A stretch of 64,000 nucleotides of DNA. It comes from Diadema setosum. Taxonomy: Eukaryota; Echinodermata; Echinoidea; Diadematoida; Diadematidae. The notes beneath the pieces were generated by a model. It worked only from the letters and a program-made list of their open reading frames with translations, was not told the origin of the DNA and did not search any database. This document shows, one piece after another, positions 24,137 through 34,104 of this stretch; position 1 is the stretch's first letter; every line of letters begins with the position of its first letter. Made by a program: the position numbers and the translations under genes. The stretch is taken from positions 34,193,497 to 34,257,496 of the forward strand of contig CM067064.1 of the NCBI GenBank assembly GCA_033980235.1. Direction: 5' to 3'.

Positions 24137-25197
24137 TACCCCTTTCCCGCTGCCCGTCTCGGTGAACCACCGAGAGGTTCCCCGGTGAATTCACCGGGGA
24201 ACCTCTCGGTGAAAGTTTCAGTGCCGTCGTTTCACACTGCTCTCGGTGAAACTTTCCCCTAGACGGGTTTTCTGCTCGCAACGTGGGTGATCTTATGTAC
24301 TTGAGTTTGTTGTGCATCTGCGATTTGGTTTTTTCGATCCCATGTTCAGCAAGTTTTTGGATCGAGGAGGGACTCGTACGCGGTGCCAGCGTCAGCCGAC
24401 GTCCCGCTCAGTTCTTCGTTCACTGCTGCCTCGCTACGTAATTGAAGTAACAATCTCTCTTCGTCTTTGGTCCACGCTCCAGCCATTTGCAAAATTCCCT
24501 CAAATTTCAACAGTACAAAACGTCAACGGATTTCTCCTGCACACTGTAAACCCAACACTTGACGAGAAAAGCACAAAATACGAAAAAATCAAGCAAGAGG
24601 CGGACTGTATCACTATCAGACTTTACTGGAAGAGTTAAGAGCTAGACACTAGAGGAAGACGAAGAAGGAGGAAGCATCAAAGCGATCAAGTACATTGTAA
24701 ACCTATATCAGCTTTGTATACATGGCGTGCTAATTAAACAATACAATGCACAGCACGATGGAAAACACTGCTGTCGCACTGTGAACGCCACATTGCACAC
24801 GAAACGACATACTATGTAGTGTCGTGTGTATGTTTACAAACAAGAATTACTAGAGCCCTGTACGTGTGGATTTGGGAGGTCGAGTGCGCGCTAGCTAGCT
24901 GAAAACGCGTGCATGACCAGAAACAAGACATGACCTTTGACATAATCTGCATATTTTCCCCGGTGTTTCACCGAGACAACCTTTCACGCTGGGCGCTCTC
25001 GGTGAACCACCGGGTGATTTCCCGTTGAACTATCGATGTTTACCCAGGACGCTTCTCGGGTAAAAATTGCTCAAAATTTCATCGGTGTTTCACCTAGGCT
25101 TCCCCTAGGTTTCAACCGAGTTACCTTTCACACTGCGGGGTTCCCCGGGTGCCCCCGGGTGCCCCCGGGGAAGATTTCCTTCAGCGGGAAAGGGGTA
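24137..25197. mobile_element. 1061-bp DNA transposon relic with TTA target duplication
   Basis: The left end TACCCCTTTCCCGCTG and the right end CAGCGGGAAAGGGGTA are perfect inverted repeats. TTA flanks both (24134-24136 and 25198-25200). Both subterminal zones hold many short inverted motifs built on CTCGGTGAA/TTCACCGAG and CCCCGGTG. Three short frames inside show no transposase motif. A 3-bp TTA duplication fits PIF/Harbinger-type mobilisation, but the superfamily is inferred. Confidence 0.8.
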
Positions 25198-25262
25198 TTA
25201 GAGAGATTACATACAATCCATCCTGAATTCTGTCTAGACAGTTTGGATGAAATGGGCAAAAG

Positions 25263-25265
<3 letters not shown>

Positions 25266-25295
<30 letters not shown>

Positions 25296-25448
25296 AAAAA
25301 ATGTGATGATTTGATGGTTATCACATCTGATTTTGTCATTGGGTTTAACATAATGACTTCTGCAGATCTATCCTGTCCTTGGGTATGGGATCTGTTTTAA
25401 TAACTTTATGTAACAGGATATCACAAGGAAAGAATGACAGAAAAGGAA

Positions 25449-25485
<37 letters not shown>

Positions 25486-25560
25486 GAGATAGCAAGGAAG
25501 AAAACTGTAGAGTGAGTGTGTGTGTGTGTGTGTGTATGTGTGTGTGTGTGTATGTGTGTT
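25266..25560. repeat. Poly-A run, then GA-rich and GT-rich tracts
   Basis: Poly-A at 25266-25293, a GAAA/GA-rich tract at about 25430-25489 and an interrupted GT repeat at 25513-25560. Frames crossing them are low-complexity translations. Confidence 0.9.
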
Positions 25561-26125
25561 GGTGGAGGCAATCTAAATCTGTCAAATATCAGACGATATA
25601 TTTAATGAGGAAAATTATGAACATCAAATCTGCATCAGTGCTGACATAATATGGACATGCTATGCTCTGACAAAAAAAGAAAGAAAACAAAACAAAAACA
25701 ACCACAAATCCAGAATTTGTAGTCCAGGAATAGGGCGCTGTTCAAGATCAACTTTAAAGATTAACCTTTTTTTTTTTTTGAAAGTTTTGGCACGCTGTTT
25801 CTATCTCAGGAACCATGTTTGGAATTAGTGACTACCTTGTTTGATGCCACAAAAGTGTTATGAGTCAACCCTACAAGCAAGCAAGCTATATGCCTTTACT
25901 TACCAAGTAGGTGTTCTCTTTGTTGGAAATGCCACAAAAATAACACACAGGCAGTTGCACCACAAATGGGAAAAATGTCAACACCCAATCAGCAAACTTA
26001 GCACGACACGCTATCATGTGGGGTGCTTTAAATACTTGATTTTGCTTACAAAAAAAAAAAAATGTGTTACTATCATGGGAAAAAGTCTGTGTTCACTGTC
26101 ATAACTTATCTTCATTTTTTCTCTC

Positions 26126-26197
26126 CCTATCTCTGCCTCTGTCTCTGTCTATCTGTCTGTCTGTCCGTTTGTCTGTCTATCTCCATCTATCTATCTG

Positions 26198-26236
<39 letters not shown>

Positions 26237-26335
26237 GTCTATCTATCTATCTATCTGTCTATCTATCTATCTATCTATCTGTCTATATCTCTATCTATCT
26301 ATCTGTCTATATCTATCTATCTATCTATCTGTCTA

Positions 26336-26369
<34 letters not shown>

Positions 26370-26423
26370 CAAATGTATCTATCTATCTGTCTATATCTAT
26401 CTATCTTTCTATCTATCTGTCTA

Positions 26424-26468
<45 letters not shown>

Positions 26469-26620
26469 GTCTATCTATCTATCTATCTATATCTATCTTT
26501 CTATCTATCTATCTATCTGTCTCTATCTATCTATCTATCTATCTAAATATATCTATATTTATCTAAGTTATCTATAGTCTATTTATATTAATCTATAATC
26601 TATAATCTATTTATCTATAT
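26126..26620. repeat. (TCTA)n microsatellite, about 0.5 kb
   Basis: A long TCTA array with TCTG and ATATCTA variants. The two long frames reading Tyr-Leu-Ser/Ile repeats are artefacts of the tetranucleotide. The array degrades into TATA-rich variants near 26545-26620 and abuts the 87-bp tandem repeat. Confidence 0.96.
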
Positions 26621-26621
26621 A

Positions 26622-26918
26622 GTGGTCCAACAAACCTTGATGGGTGTGGTCCTCACCCTTAGTTTAAATGTTTCTTTCACTCTTAGTGGTCCATAGACCT
26701 CATGTGTGGTCTTTTGTAACCCAGGAGGTTATGATCCTGTCAACCTTAGTTTTAAGTATTTCTTTCACCTTTAGTGGTCCACTAAACCTTATCAGTGGTC
26801 TTTGACCCCTGTAGGTTGTGATCCTGTGACCCTTACTTCAAGTGTTTCTTTAACACTACAGTGGTCCATCAAACCTACTATGTCTGGTCGTCTGACCCCT
26901 GATGGGTGCGGTCCTTAC
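26622..26918 (-). repeat. 87-bp tandem repeat starting at a septin 5' splice site
   Basis: Read on the minus strand, about 3.5 units follow directly after the exon at 26919-27036. Each unit starts with a version of the donor (GGTAAGGACC, GGTCACAGGATC, GGTTGACAGGATC, GGGTGAGGACC). Each then carries ACC(T/C)NCAGGGGTC, GGACCACT and AAAGAAAYACTT. The most distal unit again contains a donor-like GTGAGG at 26651-26656. Confidence 0.8.
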
Positions 26919-27036
26919 CCTCTTCTTGAAGAGCAGCCTCTCCTCAATGGTAAGAGTGTCGGCCTTGGAGATGACCGGTACCACATTGACCACCTTGTCC
27001 AGTCTCCTCATGAACTCAATGTCCAGTGGCTTTAAG
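26919..27036 (-). CDS. SEPTIN3/9-like: Septin exon with the G4 motif
   Basis: Acceptor CTCTCTTGCAG, then one base completing Gly, 39 codons [20 protein letters not shown] and [19 protein letters not shown], and donor AGG|GTAAGG. The G4 guanine-specificity motif is SKAD where septins usually have AKAD; the Lys and Asp that contact the base are kept. L-K-P-L-D-I-E-F-M and V-V-N-V-V-P-V-I are conserved septin core strands. The phases match the neighbours at 29253 and 21924. Confidence 0.95.
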
Positions 27037-28977
27037 CTGCAAGAGAGAAAAAAAAATTAACAGAACTCTGTCAGACTCGCTGGCATTGTAGTAAGGTGTC
27101 AAAGGTCAAGTTGGGGTCACATATATAGCACTTATTCATAATATACCGTATCTAGACTGTTCCTCTCTACGTTAACTTACTACCATTTGCACAATATCTA
27201 CATTTTACCGCATCTGCATGATTCTTTTCAGAGGATATGCAGTGGTATAACAACATAAGTACAACGTGACTAAATTGGTCAAGAAAAGAACTATCATCAC
27301 GCGATATGCGATACTTGGTGCTTCTACAGTAGTACTGTAGTACTGTAGTAATCACATGAACACAGATTTTTCTAGTCTTCAGTAAACAATATGTGACCCG
27401 CTACAACAAAAGGATCCTAAAGTCGCTGACGGCCGAGCCGAGAAAATCAAGTTTGAAGTCACATCATCAAAATAGGTTTAAAAAATCAGATTTTTGTTTT
27501 TGGCATAATTTTGTAGTCTAATGTTTTGTCTATCATCTGGGAAATTTTGAAGCTAAATGATCAAAGGAAAGGCAAGAAATTGGCATTTTTCTGGGTCATG
27601 ATTTTCCAACTTTCAACGTAACAGAAATGTGTCTGAAGATTTGGATTTAGCGCCGCAACTAGACTCCGCCCCTAGCAACGAGGGAGTGATCTTATTGGTC
27701 AGTGCGTGGCATCCTGATTACTGATTGGTCGTGCATAGACAACTGGCGCTAAGCTTGAACGAACATCGCAGAGGTCGCTAGGAGCATACCTTCTATTGTC
27801 AAGTGGTGAAAACTGTCTCGGCTCTCCTTGATCATGATAGCTTCGAGGGAAAGTTTTGAAGGCGTTTTTCTCGAAACTCTGATTTCCTAAACCGCTTGAC
27901 ATGCACTAATAAAATCATCGATATCTCCGCAACCGAGTACTTTTATGAGTTGTGCCATATATGAAATTAAAGTAGAAGAGTAAGGGAATAAGGTCTTGCC
28001 ATTTTCAGAAAATTGTCCTCCCCCGACTTTAGGATCCTTTTGTAATAGCTAGTCACATATGTTGAACCATTGCATTGTAGTTCTTTTCTTATGAGCCTTT
28101 GTACCATTGCACAATGTACTTCATAGAACTTTCAATGTTAACGTGCAATGCTAAATTTCTGACAAGAATACATACACAGGCACAATAAATTGAATGAAAC
28201 TGACACCTCCATGTTTTGACATGAACCCTTTCTAACATAAACCAACCCGAGTTGTGTTTATTAAACGTTTCCTGTAGCTGTCATTGGAACACCTTTTTTT
28301 TTTAATTCATGAATTCTGTTCACTATGAAGTCACGTTTTTCATCTCACATGGACAATGAAATGAGATGAATGCTTGCAAGGATGCGTGCAGAGCGTGACA
28401 TGAGTCGTGGTTGCTAGATATACAGACTGGCACAATGTTAGTTATCTTTTGAAAGTATCCTGTGAGAAAGAAACTCTTTGAATAACACCTGTAAATTTTG
28501 AATGAATGAAAAGTACAATCTTTCCCCTACATTATATTGAATTTGCCATGGAATCATAAAAATGAAGAAGGTCCCCTGTTTCAGGACAGGATTTCCTTAA
28601 TATTTTAACACCTTTTCCCTGAAGTACTCTAAAAGATTGCATTCTTTTGGTCAATATAAGGTGGGTTTAACCAAAAAAAGTTATTAGATTAAAACTACTT
28701 AACAGTTATTGACAGTGAACATTAATCCTCCACACAGAATGATGCCTTTAAATCCTGTAAAAGCTGTTATTTTCACAAGGGATAAATTTGCACAAATTTT
28801 GCACATCACTGTTGGGGCACAAATTCAATAACACACGAAGTTATCGCAAACACACAGGCATTAGGGCACTGATATGGTAGCCTTGGTGACCTCTTCAATC
28901 TAAAAAAAAAAAATCTCTACACAAAAATAACAGCTTTTAGCCTGTACTAAATAATCTACAATTCACTCCCATCTCTG
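27037..28977 (-). other. Septin intron
   Basis: Contains the 666-bp foldback element at 27392-28057 and otherwise AT-rich sequence. A short CTGTAGTA triplication lies near 27330-27349. No exon is seen. Confidence 0.85.
27392..28057. mobile_element. Foldback MITE, family A copy 2 (TA duplication), 666 bp
   Basis: Starts TGTGACCCGCTACAACAAAA and ends with a decayed inverse complement (AATAGCTAGTCACA). TA lies at 27390-27391 and 28058-28059. It shares AGGATCCTAAAGTCGCTGAC with copy 3. Confidence 0.88.
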
Positions 28978-29252
28978 AAACTAATGATCCTGGGACCGCT
29001 CTTTTGGACATGTAAGATGAATGTCCAGTAAATGGCCTCTCACCATACATGTACATGTACATGAAGGTCAGATTGTTTTAGTCAGTGTCGCTATCCATGA
29101 CCAGTGAGTTCAATTTGTAAAATGATTATCAACACTCATTCCTAAAACTTAAGATCTTGGCAACACACTTCTGGACATGTATAACATGAATGTCCAGCAT
29201 ATAGTCACTGTACATGTCCTCGTGAAGGTCAGATTGCTGTATATTTTCTTAC
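28978..29252 (-). repeat. Degenerate direct duplication reaching into a septin exon and its donor
   Basis: Two related blocks, about 28978-29110 and 29146-29270, share TTTGGACATGT, GAATGTCCAG, TACATGT, GAAGGTCAGATTG and CCATGACC in order, with a period of about 160 bp. In the second block the final part is the 3' end of the exon at 29253-29390. The first block therefore carries a decayed copy of an exon end whose donor GT has become AT. Confidence 0.7.
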
Positions 29253-29390
29253 CCATGACCGGTGGGTGCGATGAAGTAGAGACAAACGTGCACTCTACTG
29301 TCTGGAATGTGTTTCTTGCGGCTGATGTTGATCTCCTCCGAAAGGTACTTCTCATATTGCTCATTGATGTACTCCTCGATTGGGATCCAG
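29253..29390 (-). CDS. SEPTIN3/9-like: Septin exon (middle of the GTPase domain)
   Basis: Acceptor CATCCAAACAG, one base completing Cys, then WIPIEEYINEQYEKYLSEEI, NISRKKHIPDSRVHVCLYFI and APTGH, and donor GG|GTAAGA. The E-Y-I-N-E-Q-Y-E-K-Y-L stretch and R-V-H-x-C-L-Y-F-I are strongly septin-specific and nearest to SEPT3. Phase 2 on both sides matches 30684-30765 and 26919-27036. Confidence 0.95.
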
Positions 29391-30683
29391 CTGTTTGGAT
29401 GGTCAACAAAAAATAGACATTAACTTATCAAATCTGGCCAGAAACTACATTTCTGCGCTTTGATACTGCATGTTTTTATTATGATTTTATCATTCGTTGC
29501 TAGTGCTTCATAATTTAGAAAGAAAAAACTTTTCATCTCAGCCCTATTTTGGTCACATACCACTGCTTATTATGGTTGCATAATTATCACAAGCCTTGAT
29601 TTAGATCCTGTGATTTATACTCAATCATTAAATTGGCCAAAAAAAAAATGAAGATGGAAGATAGGGTTTCTGTCTACAATTAGTAAATGTTTCTACATTT
29701 AATTTTGTCTAATTATGTGCAGATTTAAAGAATTCAACCATTTCCATCTCACCTTCATCAACACTAGAGTTGCCAATTTGATGACACTAAGATGATTTTT
29801 TTCTGTACCACGAAATTGTAACTTCTTCTCATTTACAGTTCTCTGACCCCTATAGTTTTGTATACTTCCATACCCGAGGACACATCCTTCTGCTTTCTTC
29901 TGCAGGTTTATACTTTCAAGGCGCATGACAAAAATCTAGTCATGCACTGATGCACTTAAAAGATTAACGCCTCCTTTCTACTAATAACTCAAGTGATAAT
30001 ACATCATTTTTACTGCATGTAAGGTAATCTCAGCCTCCAACAAGAGAGTATTTCTACTGCATGTTATAGGGAATTCTTGGACAGACATTTTGTTGAGTTA
30101 ATTTCTTTACTCAAATGAGCATAAACAATTATTTCTAAGACAGGAAGCTATAAATCAGTATGCTTCAACATATGTGACCCGCTACAACAAAAGGATCCTA
30201 AAGTCGCTGACGGGTGAGCCGAGAAAATCGAGTTTGAAGTCAGAACACCAAAATCTCTCAAAACGTTCGGATTTCTGTTTTTAACATAATTTTGTAGTCT
30301 AATGTGTCTCTATCATCTGCCAAAATTTCGAAGCTAAATGATCAAAGGAAAGGCCTGAAAACAGCATTTTTCTGGGCCATGCTTGGCTCGCCCGTCAGCG
30401 ACTTTAGGATCCTTTTGTTGTAGCGGGTCACATATTTCTATCTATGATCAACATAACAGAAGATAAGAGATACAGTGCAATAAAAAAGAGGGAAAAGTTT
30501 TACAGCTTAAAGTTGGAAGATATCACTTAATATGTGGAGGATTCAGAGAGATCTGAGCAGAAAAATGGACCAAAGAACTATTGAGCATGATTGAGTTATC
30601 CTACACATCACAGCAGAGCCTCATGTAGCTACAATTACACTTTAATAAGAAATAGTCAATCATATTTTTATCTACCAACTCAC
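29391..30683 (-). other. Septin intron
   Basis: About 1.3 kb, with the 260-bp foldback element at 30173-30432. Nothing else is recognised. Confidence 0.85.
30173..30432. mobile_element. Foldback MITE, family A copy 3 (TA duplication), 260 bp
   Basis: Near-perfect inverted ends, TGTGACCCGCTACAACAAAA, extending inward through AGGATCCTAAAGTCGCTGAC and GAGCC on both arms (about 50 bp). TA lies at 30171-30172 and 30433-30434. It appears to be an internally deleted form of copies 1 and 2. Confidence 0.92.
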
Positions 30684-30765
30684 CAGTTTTCATTGTTAAT
30701 GTGATCCCCAAAGCCTGGTGTGTCCGTCACAGTCAACTTCAACCTCACACCATTCTCTTCAATGA
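30684..30765 (-). CDS. SEPTIN3/9-like: Septin exon with the G3 (DTPG) motif
   Basis: Acceptor CATTTACAG, two bases completing Val, then [20 protein letters not shown] and HINNEN, and donor [15 protein letters not shown] is the G3/switch II motif that contacts the gamma phosphate and Mg2+. H-I-N-N-E-N-C is the conserved septin follow-on. At 82 nt, phases 1 to 2 agree with both neighbours. Confidence 0.96.
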
Positions 30766-32963
30766 CTGTAAATGATACACATTACATGATACAGAAACAT
30801 CAATTAGCATAAGGTATAATTCATCCAATGAGGGACTAAAGGACATAAGTACCCAGATGTGATACTTTACCACTTTTGATAGCTAGTGATGCACCATCAT
30901 ACATTCATATCATTGAATGATTCTACTGCAAGGTAAAACTAAACTGTAACTGTTTTTTTTTTTTTTTTTTTTTTTTTTTAACTGTACATGGCAAAAGAAG
31001 AATCTTGACATATTCAACTGATAACACTTTGCATGCACTTTTTAGTTGGTTCAGTTTTCTTGATGTTGTTGTACACATGAGATAAAAGAAAACTGATGAC
31101 ACACATTAAAAGCTGACAGAGATGACAGAACCACAAGATTGCAATAGGATAATAATGTGACATCTCTCTTGTCAATTCCACACATGTTGCATTCATGTCA
31201 GTATGTACTTCATATTCAATTGCATTCTTCATGACATTTACAGTTTTGGTTCATTATAATTGTTGAAAGAGGATCAGGAAAAAATGTCAAAAAACTGTTT
31301 AATTCTTTCTAAAGCGACACAGGTATGATTGCTTAAAAAAAAAATCCAAAAACTTTAGAAGACAGGAAATCATAGCCAAAAAGATCATTCTGAAAAGTCT
31401 TACTAAGCAACTTTGATGATTGTGTACACTCAACACATGTACTGTCACATACTTTTATCACGCAGCAGTCTATAAGGAAATGAAAGGTGTAATTCTTTAT
31501 CAGCGCTGACCTGACTTCCTACCAGCCAGCTGGTCATCATTCAAACTTTTTGTATGTCTTACTGCCCACAAATCCTGAATACGGTTGATAATGGTATTGT
31601 AACTGGGCCAGTACTTGCTATCATTAGGATGATTAATGCTGATATACCGGCATGGTGACGCTGTCTGTCGCTATAACACTAACACCACTCCTTCCATATC
31701 ATGTTATGACAGTAAAGCACAAGCGAAAGTAGCACTGATCAATGTCCACATTCATACAGAAGATTGTGATCACTGTACATTGAAATACTAGTCTGCAGTT
31801 ACCATGGCAGCAGCCAGGAAACAGCCAATCAGCTGTCATAATCTAACAAAGTATTTAAATCAAAGTCACTGCAATCATTGGAACTTACAAATAATTGTAA
31901 TCACCTTTATTAACACTTAAGCCCCTGGATATTAAGATATGACACGCATTTTAATGATCGCCCTGTCACTGTACAGGCACGCTACACGTAACCTGGAAAC
32001 ATTGAACTACATTACTTGAATATGAGACCATTCTGAAGCAAATAATTTTCACACAACAATAGATATATAATCTACTCTTAAATGGATCCCACAAGGATTA
32101 GAACAATCATCCCCCAGCATTCCCACTGATTCCCACTGATAAGTTACTCGCCATCCCCTTTAAATGTATGTCAATGTATGTTTAAAAAGGATTCCATGAT
32201 GCGAGAATTATATCCAGCTTTTTCCACAATGAAGATTCTCTCTTTGCCTTTATGTGCTATATCCTAAATATACTCCAGGGGGAAAACTTGGCTTATACAA
32301 CTGTTAAGGGTGACATTGAGCTTCTGTTCAGAGTCTAATCCAAGTTGAACCCACTGACTCACAGGCTCCCCTCTTTTCCTTATTCCATGGAGGGGTGATC
32401 ATGGCAAGGTGGGAGGATAACCTGCTGATAGGAAATCATGGCTGCTAACTTGCCATTTTAAAGAAAAGCACTGTCTGCGCAGCTGATGTACAACACTAAT
32501 CTTTCTATCTTTACACTGGTGAGTGCACTAAATTGCCTCATTCACCAGATGTTTTGTTTTTTATATATTTATTCAACACATAAATTTGTGATAAATATGT
32601 TATCCAGATATTGTTAACATTTTTATATAAATATCAATAATTTGATATATTTATTCATTTGTATATTTGTATATTACACTCAATAAGAGTTTGATTTATA
32701 CATATACAGATTAAATTTCCTTTAATACCTAAGTAAAAGAGCAAAATCTCCAAAGTAAACTAATTAAACTCTCTCTCTCTCTCTCCTTCCACTTTTTACT
32801 TTTCTTTCTCCTCACCCTCTTTATCTCCTATTGAAACCATCCAAAAAGAACGCACATGATAAAAACATGCTTGAAAGATTTAAAGTACAGGGTATCAACA
32901 AACAGATGATCAATCTATTTAAGCCGGACATGAGCTGAGACACCAAAGGTTCCTCCCACCTAC
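30766..32963 (-). other. Septin intron
   Basis: About 2.2 kb of AT-rich DNA with a poly-T run at about 30952-30979 and a CT-rich tract near 32770-32785. No exon or known repeat family is seen. Confidence 0.85.
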
Positions 32964-33107
32964 CATGGCTGATGGACTTGACTTCCACCGTCTTGGGGAT
33001 CGGTGGGGGACACTCCTCAGTACCCTCTGCCTCCGCACAGGACCGTCTGGAGATCTTGGCCTTGAAGAGGGTGTTGACCAGGGTGGACTTTCCCAGACCA
33101 CTGGCCC
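32964..33107 (-). CDS. SEPTIN3/9-like: Septin exon with the P-loop (G1) and switch I
   Basis: Acceptor CTGTGCACAG, two bases completing the junction Gly, then ASGLGKSTLVNTLFKAKISR, RSCAEAEGTEECPPP and IPKTVEVKSISH, and donor CATG|GTAGGT. With the junction residue it forms G-A-S-G-L-G-K-S-T, a full G1 P-loop. The Thr in I-P-K-T corresponds to the switch I threonine needed for GTP hydrolysis in active septins, so the protein is predicted to be a competent GTPase. The stretch between R-R-S and I-P-K is longer and more acidic/Cys-rich than in vertebrate SEPT9. Phase 1 at both ends. Confidence 0.96.
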
Positions 33108-33119
33108 CTGTGCAGTGAA

Positions 33120-33240
33120 TATAGTGATAGATCAATGGATGAATAGATAGACAGATGAATAAATCAATAGATTAATAGATCAACAAATAGATCAACAGAT
33201 GAATAAATCAATAGATCAATAGATCAATAGATAGACAAAG
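33120..33240. repeat. Degenerate (ATAGATCA/ATGAATAA)n microsatellite
   Basis: Imperfect 4- and 8-bp units (AATAGATCAATAGATC) beside the P-loop exon, starting about 12 bp upstream of its acceptor. Confidence 0.8.
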
Positions 33241-33526
33241 AGGCAGAGAGGTAGAAAATTGAGTAGGTGGATATGTTGACAACAGCCACGGACACATGTG
33301 GATAGCTACAATTGTAGATAAAAAGAAAGTATGCAGATTCACACATGAATCTACAGTATAAGGATATGTAGGTGGAAGAGAAGCAGCTAGACTGCATCAA
33401 AAGATAAAGAAACACATAACATTTTTTCATACACTTGTAACAGTTACAGAAATGTTGTTAGAGAAAGAGATATAAAACAAGTGACCTAGGGGTCTCACCT
33501 GCACATCACAAATTCATCTTTCATAT

Positions 33527-34009
33527 AAGGGCTTTTTACACTGGCAAAGTTTTGCTTAGTCCCGTACCAACGGTGGGGCTAAGGGGTGGGGGCCTTAGCC
33601 CCACCATTGGTACCGGACTTTCCTTAGCCCACCCTCTGTTTACACTTGTTTTTGCCAAAGTGGGCTAGCCCCACCGATAATCCTGTACTATCTGGCCTTG
33701 CAAAAAGGCAGGGTTAGCACCGCAATTGCGGTGCTAACCCCGCAATTGCAGTGCCAGGAAAGCGAGTGTAAACAGAACAAAGAAATAATCTGGCACTAAG
33801 CAACGGAGACAAAGCCCGGTACCCACAAAGTACGGGACTAAGACATACAAGTGTAAAAAGGTCAGTTTTTTCTTTAGCCCAGGAGAAGAGCTTAGTACAG
33901 GATTTATTGGCTAGTGTACCCAAAAGCTGGAAAAATTGGTACGGGATTAACGATAGTCTTGGGTCAGAGAAAGTACGGGGTTAAGAAACACAAGTGTAAA
34001 AAGGGCTTG
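33527..34009. mobile_element. Foldback element with CTTTTTACACT ends, about 480 bp
   Basis: GGGCTTTTTACACT at the left and AGTGTAAAAAGGGCTT at the right pair through CTTTTTACACT. Inside, GTACGGG and CCCGTACC motifs and short GGGGCTAAGG/CCTTAGCCCC palindromes repeat. The outermost bases mismatch and no target duplication is clear. Confidence 0.6.
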
Positions 34010-34104
34010 AGTCACTAATCTATACACTTACACTGATATAGCACTACTGTAGCTTATCACTTAATACAAGCTTAATACAACTTGAGTCAAAACTGCGAAT
34101 AAAG

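Larger units (their letters stand above)
22020..26621 (-). other. Septin intron rich in simple repeats and mobile elements
   Basis: The intron between 26919 and 22019 contains a CA repeat, a TTAA-flanked MITE, a poly-G run, a 1.06-kb TTA-flanked element, GA/GT tracts and a long TCTA array. No additional exon was recognised. Confidence 0.85.

Noticed and set aside
26062..26577. Two overlapping frames of 160-171 aa reading Tyr-Leu-Ser-Ile repeats
   Set aside because: They are translations of the TCTA microsatellite, open in more than one frame at once.
26126..26620. Regular short repeats that might suggest a CRISPR array
   Set aside because: There are no unique spacers of constant length, the unit is a tetranucleotide and the DNA is eukaryotic.
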